This document shows, in pieces, positions 1 through 7,465 of a stretch of DNA of 9,724 nucleotides (the stretch's first letter is position 1; the number at the start of each line of letters is the position of its first letter). A program made the position numbers and the translations under genes. Source of the DNA: Lachnospiraceae bacterium (lineage in GTDB: Bacteria; Bacillota; Clostridia; Lachnospirales; Lachnospiraceae). Under the pieces are notes generated by a model. It worked only from the letters and a program-made list of their open reading frames with translations, made no database searches and was not told the DNA's origin. The stretch covers positions 1 to 9,724 of the forward strand of contig CAAEUM010000123.1 in the NCBI GenBank assembly GCA_900759225.1, written 5' to 3'.

Positions 1-670
1 AGAACTCTGCCTTGCTCAGCTCCACATCTACACCGCCTAAAATATTAATGGCATCTGCCACAGCCTTCCAGTTAAAGGTAGCATAATCGTCGATCTGTAA
101 ATCCAGATTCCTGTTTAAAGCTTCCACTGCCTGTTTGGGCCCGCCCTGGGCATAGGCCATATTGATCTTATTGTAGGAAGACTTGCTGTCAATGTTCAGA
201 TAGGTATCGCGGAACACGCTGGCAAGCTTGATCTCCCCGTTTTCCTGATTGATATTGCAGATAATAATAACATCTGCGTTGTTTCCCTTCCCCAGGGAAC
301 TGTTGCGGCTGTCTACGCCAAAAAGGGCTACAGTCCAGTATCCCTTCATAGACTGTTCCTTTTCCACCGTAATATTGGGGTTGGTCATTTCCTTCATATT
401 TATTTCTTCATCAACCTGAAAAAGGGATGCTTTCTGCTTCACATACCGGAAACCGAAAATAAAACACAGTGCAAAGCATTCTGCCAGGATCAGCATGATG
501 ATCTGACGACGGCGGCGTTTCACCTGGGCAGCTGCCGTTTCCCGCCTGCCCTTTGTCTCCTCCATCCTCTTTCCTGCACTGCTTTGCCCTCTGGATGCCC
601 CGGCATCCCGACGGCGGCTGCGCCCGCGGCCTGCCTCAGGTTCATAGTCATGTTCAAATTCACGATTCAT
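1..670 (-). CDS. LytR-CpsA-Psr (LCP) family protein, N-terminal part (partial)
   Basis: The first 223 residues are present; the gene runs off the left edge. LCP proteins transfer undecaprenyl-linked polymers such as teichoic acids or capsule onto peptidoglycan at the outer face of the membrane. A long, basic and probably disordered cytosolic tail (1-55, ending KRRRR) precedes one membrane helix (about 56-74). The extracellular LCP domain starts near residue 110: YWTVALFGVDSR (111-122), NADVIIICNINQENGEIKLA (131-150), and SVFRDTYL (151-158). It continues with YNKINMAYAQGG (166-177) and LGGVDVEL (211-218). The Asp and Arg residues in GVDSR, NADV and FRDTY are those that bind the pyrophosphate head group and metal in studied members. 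ATG 670 is chosen because GAGGA lies seven bases upstream and a transmembrane anchor follows. It is 59 bases after the phosphotransferase stop. Its position suggests that the locus product is wall-linked. Confidence 0.93.
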   Translation of the reverse strand, partial: MNREFEHDYEPEAGRGRSRRRDAGASRGQSSAGKRMEETKGRRETAAAQVKRRRRQIIMLILAECFALCFIFGFRYVKQKASLFQVDEEINMKEMTNPNITVEKEQSMKGYWTVALFGVDSRNSSLGKGNNADVIIICNINQENGEIKLASVFRDTYLNIDSKSSYNKINMAYAQGGPKQAVEALNRNLDLQIDDYATFNWKAVADAINILGGVDVELSKAEF

Positions 671-689
671 GTATCTTTCCTCATTTCCA

Positions 690-716
690 TCTGCGTCTTC
701 CGAAAGGATACGCAGA
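690..716 (-). repeat. Perfect 7-base inverted repeat between the phosphotransferase and LCP genes
   Basis: TCTGCGT (690-696) and ACGCAGA (710-716) are exact inverted copies around a 13-base loop. They occupy about half of the 59-base gap 671-729. On the minus strand the dyad is not followed by a run of T, so it does not look like an intrinsic terminator. It could be an RNA hairpin upstream of the LCP ribosome binding site, a protein-binding dyad, or chance. Confidence 0.55.
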
Positions 717-729
717 ATACCCGTCTGCC

Positions 730-2148
730 TCAGTATGCATTTTTATTAATAAAGCCTTTAAAAACCGTCAGAAACATAATCTTAAAGTCAAATCCAAGGC
801 TCCAGTTTTCAATATAGTATAGATCATGTTCAATGCGCTTTGTAATAGAAGTATCTCCCCGGTATCCATTGACCTGGGCCCAACCGGTCAGTCCCGGACG
901 TACCTGGTGCTTGATCATATAACGGGGGATCTCTTCCTTAAACTTCTCTACAAACAAAGGACGCTCCGGCCTTGGGCCTACCAGGCTCATATCGCCTTTT
1001 AACACATTAAAAAACTGCGGTGTCTCGTCAATGCTCGTTTTCCGGATAAAACGTCCCACAGAAGTTACCCTTGGGTCATGGGGCGTAGTCCACTGGCTCT
1101 TTTCCTTTCCCGGGTCCTGAACCTCCATGGAACGGAATTTATACATCTTAAATGGCCGGTTGTGAAGTCCGATCCGCTCCTGGCTGAAAATGATCGGGCC
1201 CGGGGATGTCAGCTTTATAAGCACTGCCGTAACAAGCATGACCGGCGAAAATACGATCAGGCCGAAGAGCGCCCCTAAAATATCCACACAGCGCTTCATA
1301 GTAGCATTAAACACACCGGTTAAAGGCACATGGCGGATATGGATCACCGGAAGCCCCTGTAAATCCTCCATATAGGGAATGGTAGGTATGATATTATTGT
1401 AATCCGGTATAAATTTTGTATGGACACCGGATTTTTCACAGGCTGCCACGATCTGCTCCAGATTTGCATATTCCCGGATACTTAAGGTGATCACAATCTC
1501 GTCCAGAGTATTGGCTGCCAGAAACCCTTCCAGATTCCCGGTTGTTCCCAGCACCTGAACCTGCCGGTAAGCATAGCCCTGTTCCTTATGGTCATCCAAG
1601 ATCCCCTGTATATGATAGCCCCATTCCGGATTTAAGGATACCCTGTCAATAAAACCTTCCGCCGCCCGGCTGTATCCGATCAGAAGCACATGCTTCTGGT
1701 TATAGCCGTTCGTGCGCAGGGAACGTAAAAATAAGCGGATCGCCATTCGCTCTGCTTCCAGAAGGATAATGTTGATTCCGAAAAAGGCCAGTATCATCCT
1801 TGTGGAAAAAAGGCCGAAATGGATAATAAAACGCCGGCCGCCAAACAGAATGAAGGTAAACAGCATAAGGCCGATCACATTGGCCTTGCAGATATTTGCA
1901 AATTCAGAGCGCCGTCCCTGTATCCGCTTGGGTGCATACAGATGGAAACACCCATACAGCACCAGATACAGCGGTACAATAAAAATAAGAGCCGCAAAAT
2001 AAACCTGCGGTTTCAAAACCTTTACCGTTAAGGGTACCACCTTGCCGCTGACTATAATAAACCACGCCAGGGCATAGGACAGTATAATGACAGCTGCATC
2101 CAAAAGGACATGGATGTGGTTCAGCTTTTTCTGGTTATCTTTTATCAT
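730..2148 (-). CDS. Polyprenyl-phosphate sugar phosphotransferase (initiating PGT, WbaP/EpsL type)
   Basis: A 472-residue exopolysaccharide polyprenyl glycosylphosphotransferase that moves a sugar-1-phosphate from a nucleotide sugar to undecaprenyl phosphate, the first committed step of repeat-unit assembly. Four N-terminal membrane segments lie at about 13-34, 48-68, 90-103 and 116-132. A cytosolic Rossmann-like domain follows (HVLLIGYSRAAEGF at 153-166), up to about residue 270. The catalytic bacterial sugar transferase domain starts with KRCVDILGA (285-293) and a membrane-embedded helix (294-312). It contains SPGPIIFSQERIG (315-327), MYKFRSM (335-341), SIDETPQFFNVLKGDMSLVG (372-391) with the D374/E375 dyad, PRPERP, and PGLTGWAQVNGYRG (418-431). 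The length is typical. ATG 2148 is supported by AAGGTGA six bases upstream. The sugar is not predictable from sequence alone; glucose, galactose and N-acetyl sugars are all used in this family. Confidence 0.95.
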   Translation of the reverse strand: MIKDNQKKLNHIHVLLDAAVIILSYALAWFIIVSGKVVPLTVKVLKPQVYFAALIFIVPLYLVLYGCFHLYAPKRIQGRRSEFANICKANVIGLMLFTFILFGGRRFIIHFGLFSTRMILAFFGINIILLEAERMAIRLFLRSLRTNGYNQKHVLLIGYSRAAEGFIDRVSLNPEWGYHIQGILDDHKEQGYAYRQVQVLGTTGNLEGFLAANTLDEIVITLSIREYANLEQIVAACEKSGVHTKFIPDYNNIIPTIPYMEDLQGLPVIHIRHVPLTGVFNATMKRCVDILGALFGLIVFSPVMLVTAVLIKLTSPGPIIFSQERIGLHNRPFKMYKFRSMEVQDPGKEKSQWTTPHDPRVTSVGRFIRKTSIDETPQFFNVLKGDMSLVGPRPERPLFVEKFKEEIPRYMIKHQVRPGLTGWAQVNGYRGDTSITKRIEHDLYYIENWSLGFDFKIMFLTVFKGFINKNAY

Positions 2149-2253
2149 TGTATCTCACCTTATTTTCTCCGCAAATCCCACCCGGTCACAGCCCTTTTAG
2201 GCTTAACTGTTACATTATACATGATACTTCCCCATTATTCCATAAAAAATATC
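2149..2253 (-). promoter_or_regulatory. 105-base intergenic gap with possible weak internal promoter
   Basis: This is the largest non-coding gap in the window. Read on the minus strand it contains a perfect TATAAT (2219-2214). At 17-base spacing upstream the hexamer is TGGAAT (2242-2237), which matches only three of six -35 positions. The ribosome binding site AAGGTGA lies at 2161-2155, six bases before the next ATG. A small imperfect dyad (2188-2210) lies at about the predicted transcript start. No terminator hairpin with a T-run is visible after the upstream stop, so readthrough is expected. An internal promoter would let the phosphotransferase and LCP genes be expressed independently. Confidence 0.35.
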
Positions 2254-3255
2254 TTACGTTTTACGGAAAACATTCAAAACACGCTGCAGCTTCCTTGCCC
2301 CCAGCTCATAGATATAAATAAAGGTTCCCCCAATCAGGTTCCACTGGATTTTAATATAATTCCAAAAATTTTTCCACTGAAACGGTACCCGCCGGCAGTT
2401 TTTTGCTGTCCGTATCCCCTCTTTTAATCCCTCCAGGTAATCGGCCCCAAAGCCCCTCTTCTTAAAAAACAGATATTTTACAGCACAACCCGCTCCAATG
2501 GGCAGGATATTGAAGGCCAGCTGGAGAACCGGCATGTTTTTCCAGTTCAGATACACGTTGTTCCGGGCAGCCAGCTTTACTTTAAAGGAGTTATATTTTG
2601 AACCGCTGGTGCCGCTGCCTACGTGATACACCCTGGCAGCTGGGCAGTAACGGTTCTCATAGCCGGAAATCCTGGCCCGATAGCCCACATCCAGATCCTC
2701 CAGATAGGCAAAATGCATCTCATCAAACAGCCCGATCTCATCAAACACAGCCCTGCGGTAGATGGCTGCGCCTGCACAGGCAGAAAATACAGAACAGGGC
2801 CTGTCATATAAGCTGACCGGGCGGCCTACGCCGCGCTGAAAAGCCCATCCCAGCATGCTGTACATATCTCCGGCATCATCCATAAGCTCCTTCTGATACA
2901 GCTGGATCATTTTGCTGCTGACAGAAAAAATCCGCGGTGAACGCTCTATAGCCTTTAAAAGCTCCCCCACGTAATCCGGCTCCGGCTCTGTATCATTATT
3001 AAGAAGAATCACATAAGGAGTATGGGAAGCCTTAATACCCACGTTCACCGCCCCTGAAAATCCTGTATTTTCTGCCAGGAAGATGGACGGGATTTCCCGC
3101 TCCTTAAGCCACTGTACGCTGCCGTCTGTAGAACCATTGTCCACTACCAGCACCTCAAAATCCCGGCAATTCTGGCTTTTGAGGGCGCAAAAGCAGGGTT
3201 CCATAAACTTTAATCCATTATAATTTGGAATGATCACTGTAACCTTACTGCTCAT
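2254..3255 (-). CDS. Family 2 glycosyltransferase, rhamnosyltransferase-like
   Basis: A 333-residue GT2 enzyme that probably adds one sugar to the lipid-linked repeat unit on the cytoplasmic face. The GT-A domain starts at residue 5 (VTVIIPNYNG). It carries VVDNGSTDGS (37-46), ENTGFSGAVNVG (62-73), the nucleotide and metal-binding LLNNDTEPE (84-92), and FAYLEDLDVGYR (182-193), where the E-D pair is the likely catalytic base region. CPAARVYHVGSGTSG (204-218) follows the WbbL/RfbF-type rhamnosyltransferase pattern. The C-terminal third has a hydrophobic stretch, about 242-264, and many aromatic and basic residues, consistent with membrane association. ATG 3255 has GGGAG six bases upstream and lies within the end of the preceding gene. 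The sugar specificity cannot be read from the sequence, and rhamnose is only the commonest assignment for this group. Confidence 0.88.
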   Translation of the reverse strand: MSSKVTVIIPNYNGLKFMEPCFCALKSQNCRDFEVLVVDNGSTDGSVQWLKEREIPSIFLAENTGFSGAVNVGIKASHTPYVILLNNDTEPEPDYVGELLKAIERSPRIFSVSSKMIQLYQKELMDDAGDMYSMLGWAFQRGVGRPVSLYDRPCSVFSACAGAAIYRRAVFDEIGLFDEMHFAYLEDLDVGYRARISGYENRYCPAARVYHVGSGTSGSKYNSFKVKLAARNNVYLNWKNMPVLQLAFNILPIGAGCAVKYLFFKKRGFGADYLEGLKEGIRTAKNCRRVPFQWKNFWNYIKIQWNLIGGTFIYIYELGARKLQRVLNVFRKT

Positions 3256-5482
3256 GGCCCTCTCCCTCAGCCTCCTCTTCAGGCATAAACGGTTCGTAAA
3301 CCTTTAGATCATAGGGCTCCCCAATCTTTTCCTTCAGCAGATCCCGAAGCGCAAAATTGGACTTGCGCAGCGTCAGATTCGGATTGTAATAGGGATCGCC
3401 ATTTTTAATGATATCCGGCCATTTCCTGATAAACAGGGCAACCTCCCGGTTAAAGCGCTCCACCTTCTCCGGTGTGTCCTCCAGTCCCCTGGACTTTGAT
3501 TCATAATGGTAAAGACAGGCATAGGGTGCATATACTACCAGCTTTCCCAGGGCACGCACTTTCATGCAGTAATCAATATCGTTAAATGCCACTGCCAGCT
3601 CTGTGCTTAAGCCTCCCACTGCATCAAAGACAGATTTCTTTGTTAAAAGGCAGGCGGCTGTCACTGCACTGTAATCCTGGGCACACATGGCCCTGTGGAA
3701 ATAGCTGTTTTCCGCCTTGTGAAGACCGATAAAGGTATGGCCTGCAATACCTCCAAAGCCAACTACAACGCCTGCGTGCTGGATGGTATCATCCCCGTAA
3801 AGAAGCCTTGCTCCTGCGATCCCCACATCCTCCCGCTGGACAAAGCCCAGCATTTCCCGGATGCTGTCCGGCTCGATCAGCTCTGTGTCATTATTGAGAA
3901 GCAGCAGGTACTCCCCCTTTGCAAAGGAGGCGCCGAAATTGTTAATAGCGGAATAATTAAAGCCCTCCTTCCAGGTAACTACCCGGAAATTGGAATGCTC
4001 CTTCTGCATTTTCTCATAATATGCAAAGGTCTCTTCCTGGGTGCTGTTGTTTTCCACAATAATAAACTCCAGGTTCTGGTAGGTAGAACGCTCCATCAGC
4101 GACCTTACACAGGTATCCAGATCACGGCTGTGATCCTTGTTTGGGATGATCACGGAGATCAGCGGATTTCCCTGTATCTTAAAGGTGGTGTGATAGATAC
4201 CGTAGTCTACGCCCTTTTCCACCTTCTCCGCCTCAATTCCCATACGCTTATAGTGCTCCATGATAGCCCTGGCGCCTGCCTCAAAGGCATACATTTTACT
4301 CTCCGGATTGCTGGCAGTGGAATTCTGATGGCATCGCCAGTGATAAAGCACCTTGGGAATATGATAGATCTCCTCTGCCGCTTCGGTACAGCGGAAGATA
4401 AAATCATAATCCTGCGCCCCGTCAAATTCCTGCCTGAAACCGCCTACCTTCCTTAAAAGTCCCTTTTCAACTACAAACAAATGGCAGATATAATTAACAC
4501 TGGTAAGCAGATCACCGTTAAAGTCCGGCTTAAAATGAGGGTCAAACAACGCCTGGCCGTCCATATCCAGCTTGTCCTCATCAGAGTAGATCACCTGGCT
4601 TTTGGGATGGTCATTAATGGCCTTGGCAACCTCATAAAAGGCATTTTCCGTCAGTGTATCATCATGGTCAGCCAGGATCACAAAATCACCGGAAGCCATT
4701 TCCAGAGCTGCATTGGTGTTCCCTGCGATCCCCCTGTTTTCTCCCAGTATCTGGTAGCGGATGCGGCGGTCACGCTCTGCATACTTTCTTAAAACCCGCT
4801 CTGCACTCTGGCCCCTGGGGCTTCCGTCTGCAATGCACACCTCCCAGTTGCCGTAGGTCTGGTTTAAAATGGAATCCAGCATTTCCCGCAGATAACGCTC
4901 CGGCGTTTTATAGGCCGGTATCACCACCGATAAAAGAGGCTCACAGGGGAAATGGTGCTCTCTCTGCTGCTTAAGCTCCTCCGGCGTCGGTTTTGTCAGG
5001 TCATACCACTCGCTGTAGTCATAATCATTATCAATGCCCTGCAGCTTATGGGTGGACTTCTTGATCAGTGCCCGAAGCCCATGCTCCCGCCAGAAATCCA
5101 TTGCTACATGGACTGTCTCCATATTCATTAAATCCTTGATTTTTTCCATGCGCTTATGGGCCACGCTGGAGCGCTTTGCAATAAGCTCCTCATTGTATTT
5201 GATCTTTGCCTGGCGGCCCTGGCAGCGGATCAGAAGCCAGTAGGTCTTTCCCCGCTCATAAGGGAACTGGATATCAAAGCCGAATTCCCGGTCACAGGCC
5301 TTTTTAAAATAAATCTGGCTTACATCATCCCTTCTTGTAGGCACCATTTTAAATTTCACTGGCTGATGGTGCTCATCCTCCACCCGGAAGGTTGCCTTTG
5401 CTTCCGGCGTTGTCCCAATGGCCCAGCCATTTAAGGTGATGGAATTTTCCCGTATCCGCACCACATCTATCTTATACTTCAT
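3245..5482 (-). CDS. Large glycosyltransferase with N-terminal beta module and two GT2 domains
   Basis: A 745-residue cytoplasmic or membrane-associated protein with three parts. Residues 1-105 look like a beta-rich module (IDVVRIRENSITLNGWAIG at 5-23, RRDDVSQIYF at 50-59, FGFDIQFP at 67-74) that I cannot assign to a function. Residues 182-390 are the first GT2 domain: LLSVVIPAYKTPE, metal-binding DHDD (272-275), and DGAQDYDF (354-361) as probable catalytic region. Residues 439-665 are the second GT2 domain: LISVIIPNKDHS, LLLNNDTE (527-534), AFNDIDY (632-638) and HYESKSRG (659-666). Two complete active sites imply two successive transfers, as in other tandem GT2 proteins that build repeat units. 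The tail is acidic (EEEAEGEGHEQ). ATG 5482 is preferred because AGGA lies six bases upstream; an in-frame ATG 16 codons earlier lacks support. It overlaps the upstream gene by 11 bases and the downstream gene by 11 bases. Confidence 0.9.
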   Translation of the reverse strand: MKYKIDVVRIRENSITLNGWAIGTTPEAKATFRVEDEHHQPVKFKMVPTRRDDVSQIYFKKACDREFGFDIQFPYERGKTYWLLIRCQGRQAKIKYNEELIAKRSSVAHKRMEKIKDLMNMETVHVAMDFWREHGLRALIKKSTHKLQGIDNDYDYSEWYDLTKPTPEELKQQREHHFPCEPLLSVVIPAYKTPERYLREMLDSILNQTYGNWEVCIADGSPRGQSAERVLRKYAERDRRIRYQILGENRGIAGNTNAALEMASGDFVILADHDDTLTENAFYEVAKAINDHPKSQVIYSDEDKLDMDGQALFDPHFKPDFNGDLLTSVNYICHLFVVEKGLLRKVGGFRQEFDGAQDYDFIFRCTEAAEEIYHIPKVLYHWRCHQNSTASNPESKMYAFEAGARAIMEHYKRMGIEAEKVEKGVDYGIYHTTFKIQGNPLISVIIPNKDHSRDLDTCVRSLMERSTYQNLEFIIVENNSTQEETFAYYEKMQKEHSNFRVVTWKEGFNYSAINNFGASFAKGEYLLLLNNDTELIEPDSIREMLGFVQREDVGIAGARLLYGDDTIQHAGVVVGFGGIAGHTFIGLHKAENSYFHRAMCAQDYSAVTAACLLTKKSVFDAVGGLSTELAVAFNDIDYCMKVRALGKLVVYAPYACLYHYESKSRGLEDTPEKVERFNREVALFIRKWPDIIKNGDPYYNPNLTLRKSNFALRDLLKEKIGEPYDLKVYEPFMPEEEAEGEGHEQ

Positions 5483-6458
5483 TCTCGTTCCTGCCTTTTT
5501 CCTCCGGCGCTCCGGATGTATCCGTATCAAAATTCAGCCGCTCCTCTTCAATTACAAGAGGCCGCTTCATAACCCTCTGGTTGATGCTCATAATATATTC
5601 CCCCAGAAAACCAATAAAAAACAGCTGTACAGAGCCTAAAAACAGCATCCCGATCAGCATGGGGGCCATGCCTGCCGGGAAGCGGTCCCACCAGATCAGC
5701 TTCATGATCAGGTAAGCAATGGCAATCACCATGCTGGCAGCCGCACAGAGACCTCCAAAGAAGGTAGCCAGCCGCAGACCCTCTTTTGTATAGGAAGTAA
5801 CGCTGAGCATGGCCGCATCATAGAGGCGGTAAAAATTGTTGTGTGTCTTCCCTGCCCTGCGCTTTGGCTGCTCATAGGGGATTTCCTTCCGCTTGCAGCC
5901 AAGCTCTGCCACAATTCCCCGAAGGAAGGGAGTTGGGTCATCCAGCTTTCTGAGGATTTCAATAAACTCCCTGTCATAGAGGCCGGAACCGGTGAAATGC
6001 TCAATCTGCTCCACATCAGACAGCTTTTTGATTGTCTTGTAGTAACAGGTTCTCAGCCAGTACATCAGCTTATTTTCCTGGCTGCTGGTCTTGATACCGA
6101 TCACAATTTTATACCCCTGTTCCCACTCATGGACATACTTAGGGATCATTTCCACCGGATCCTGGAAATCCGCCACCATTTCAATGACGCAGTCACCGGT
6201 AACCTGAAGCATACCGTAGTAAGGGGAATTAAACTGCCCGAAATTGCGGGCATTGAAAATAGCCTTTATCTTCGGATTTGAGGAACATAACCCCCGCAGG
6301 ATATCCCTGGTGCCATCGTTGGAATTATTATCAATAAATACAAGCTCATAATCGTAGGCAGACAGCTCTCTTTCCAGTATATCAATGACAGCCTTGCTGA
6401 TCGGCCCTACATTTTCCACTTCATTGTAGCAGGGAATCAATACGCTGATTTTCTTCAT
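5472..6458 (-). CDS. GtrB/DPM1-like family 2 glycosyltransferase with C-terminal membrane helices
   Basis: A 328-residue GT2 enzyme. Residues 4-200 are the GT-A catalytic domain: SVLIPCYNEVENV at the start, FIDNNSNDGT (41-50), and FTGSGLYDREF (155-165) followed by RGIVAELG. Two hydrophobic segments, about 231-254 and 264-287, anchor it in the membrane, as in the GtrB/ArnC/DPM1 type that moves a sugar from a nucleotide to polyprenyl phosphate. KRRAGKTHNNFYRLYDAAML, just before the first helix, is the usual juxtamembrane segment. The metal-binding region reads MVADFQDP (94-101), so the first Asp of the common D-x-D-L-Q-D-P motif is Val95 here. ATG 6458 is followed directly by the first beta strand; AAGGA is 12 bases upstream, somewhat far, with a weaker AAAAGG nearer. 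Its placement directly after the sugar-modification genes suggests it may use their product. The acceptor could instead be a lipid-linked oligosaccharide. Confidence 0.87.
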   Translation of the reverse strand: MKKISVLIPCYNEVENVGPISKAVIDILERELSAYDYELVFIDNNSNDGTRDILRGLCSSNPKIKAIFNARNFGQFNSPYYGMLQVTGDCVIEMVADFQDPVEMIPKYVHEWEQGYKIVIGIKTSSQENKLMYWLRTCYYKTIKKLSDVEQIEHFTGSGLYDREFIEILRKLDDPTPFLRGIVAELGCKRKEIPYEQPKRRAGKTHNNFYRLYDAAMLSVTSYTKEGLRLATFFGGLCAAASMVIAIAYLIMKLIWWDRFPAGMAPMLIGMLFLGSVQLFFIGFLGEYIMSINQRVMKRPLVIEEERLNFDTDTSGAPEEKGRNENEV

Positions 6459-6480
6459 ATCCTTTTCACTTCCTTCTGTC

Positions 6481-7449
6481 TCATTTCTTTACACCTTCCA
6501 TGCTGCCGGATGCAGCCGCCTTTTTGTCCTCCTGCTCCATCATAGCCAGGATTCCCTGACGGAAGGTAAATTTCTCCTTCCAGCCGCCGGTAAGCTGCCT
6601 TAAGCGCTCCGTATCCGGACAGATGGAAAGGGGGCCTTCCTTAGCCTGGATAAAGGTCCCGTACTCCAGCCTTCCTCTGCCCTCTGCCAGCTCATGGATC
6701 TCCTCTACAAAGGAGCGCAGCTTCCTGGTATCTGTGCTTGCAATATTTACCGCACTTCCGCTGAGCTGCGGGACCTCCCTACCCCAGGCTGACTGATACA
6801 GCTCATATACAGCATTCACTGCGTCTTCAATGTACATAAAGTTCCACTGATGAAGGCAGGCACTTAAGGAGACGGTCTTATCCTGGCGAAGCTCCCGCAC
6901 TAAGGTAGAAATAATGGACCATGGATGATCACCGGCCCCATAGACGCTGAAAAACCGCAGATGATAATAAGTCATCCCCAGCTTTTCGCATAAGGGACGG
7001 GCTTTTTCATAAAATTCAAGCTTTGCCATTCCGTACTGGTTAATGGGATGGCAGGCTATATCTTCCTGCATTATCCCCTCCGTCAGGCCATATTCCACCC
7101 TGGAGCCTGCATCCATAAAAATCCGGCAGCCAAGAGCTGCGGCAGCCCGCACACATTCCATGGAGCCTGCCACATTTTCTGCCTGCACCTTTGGTGAATC
7201 AATTTCCTGGCGGTTTACACCTCCCCAGGCAAAGTGAAAAAAGCCGTCCGCCTGCCCGATCTCATCCACACAGTCCATCACACAGTCAAGGCTTTTAAAA
7301 ACCACATGCAGGTTTTCATGGGACAAAAGGGCAGAAATATGGGGAGAACCGGGGCGCACCAGTGCAAACACCTCTGCCCCCTGCTCTAAAAATACCCGGG
7401 CCAGATTGCTTCCGATAAATCCCGTTGCCCCTGTAATTACAATACGCAT
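6481..7449 (-). CDS. Extended SDR, NAD-dependent epimerase/dehydratase family (second copy)
   Basis: A 322-residue extended SDR with a canonical nucleotide-binding motif at residues 6-13 (TGATGFIG), catalytic Y139/K143 (YGMAK) and a Ser at 116 (DAGSRVEYG). FSVYGAGDHPWSII (167-180) and WNFMYIEDAVNAVY (202-215) closely match the first SDR; over residues 125-180 I count 30 of 56 positions identical. The expected reaction is NAD(P)-dependent epimerisation, dehydration or reduction of a sugar nucleotide in the cytoplasm. ATG 7449 is chosen because AAAGGA lies eight bases upstream and the Rossmann strand begins immediately. An in-frame ATG 24 codons earlier would overlap the methyltransferase and has no such site. 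It lies 16 bases after the methyltransferase stop and 22 bases before the first glycosyltransferase. The last about 15 residues are Lys/Ala/Ser-rich and probably unstructured. The exact substrate is unknown. Confidence 0.88.
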   Translation of the reverse strand: MRIVITGATGFIGSNLARVFLEQGAEVFALVRPGSPHISALLSHENLHVVFKSLDCVMDCVDEIGQADGFFHFAWGGVNRQEIDSPKVQAENVAGSMECVRAAAALGCRIFMDAGSRVEYGLTEGIMQEDIACHPINQYGMAKLEFYEKARPLCEKLGMTYYHLRFFSVYGAGDHPWSIISTLVRELRQDKTVSLSACLHQWNFMYIEDAVNAVYELYQSAWGREVPQLSGSAVNIASTDTRKLRSFVEEIHELAEGRGRLEYGTFIQAKEGPLSICPDTERLRQLTGGWKEKFTFRQGILAMMEQEDKKAAASGSMEGVKK

Positions 7450-7465
7450 CGCTTTTTTCCTTTCT

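Noticed and set aside
690..716. Intrinsic terminator after the phosphotransferase gene
   Set aside because: The stem is only 7 bases with a 13-base loop and has no T-run on the 3' side in either orientation that ends a gene.
553..822. Plus-strand open frames across the LCP/phosphotransferase gap
   Set aside because: They overlap two real minus-strand genes and the inverted repeat. There is no convincing product, and the LCP start with its ribosome binding site explains the region.
2188..2210. Hairpin or riboswitch-like leader before the phosphotransferase
   Set aside because: The dyad pairs only 4 plus 3 bases with an asymmetric internal loop. It is too weak to call a structured RNA.
3695..4456. 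Long plus-strand open frame of 253 codons
   Set aside because: It lies entirely antisense to the dual glycosyltransferase, whose motifs are unambiguous, and its translation shows no recognisable domain.
5841..6281. Plus-strand open frame of 146 codons
   Set aside because: It is antisense to the GtrB-like gene and looks like a shadow frame.
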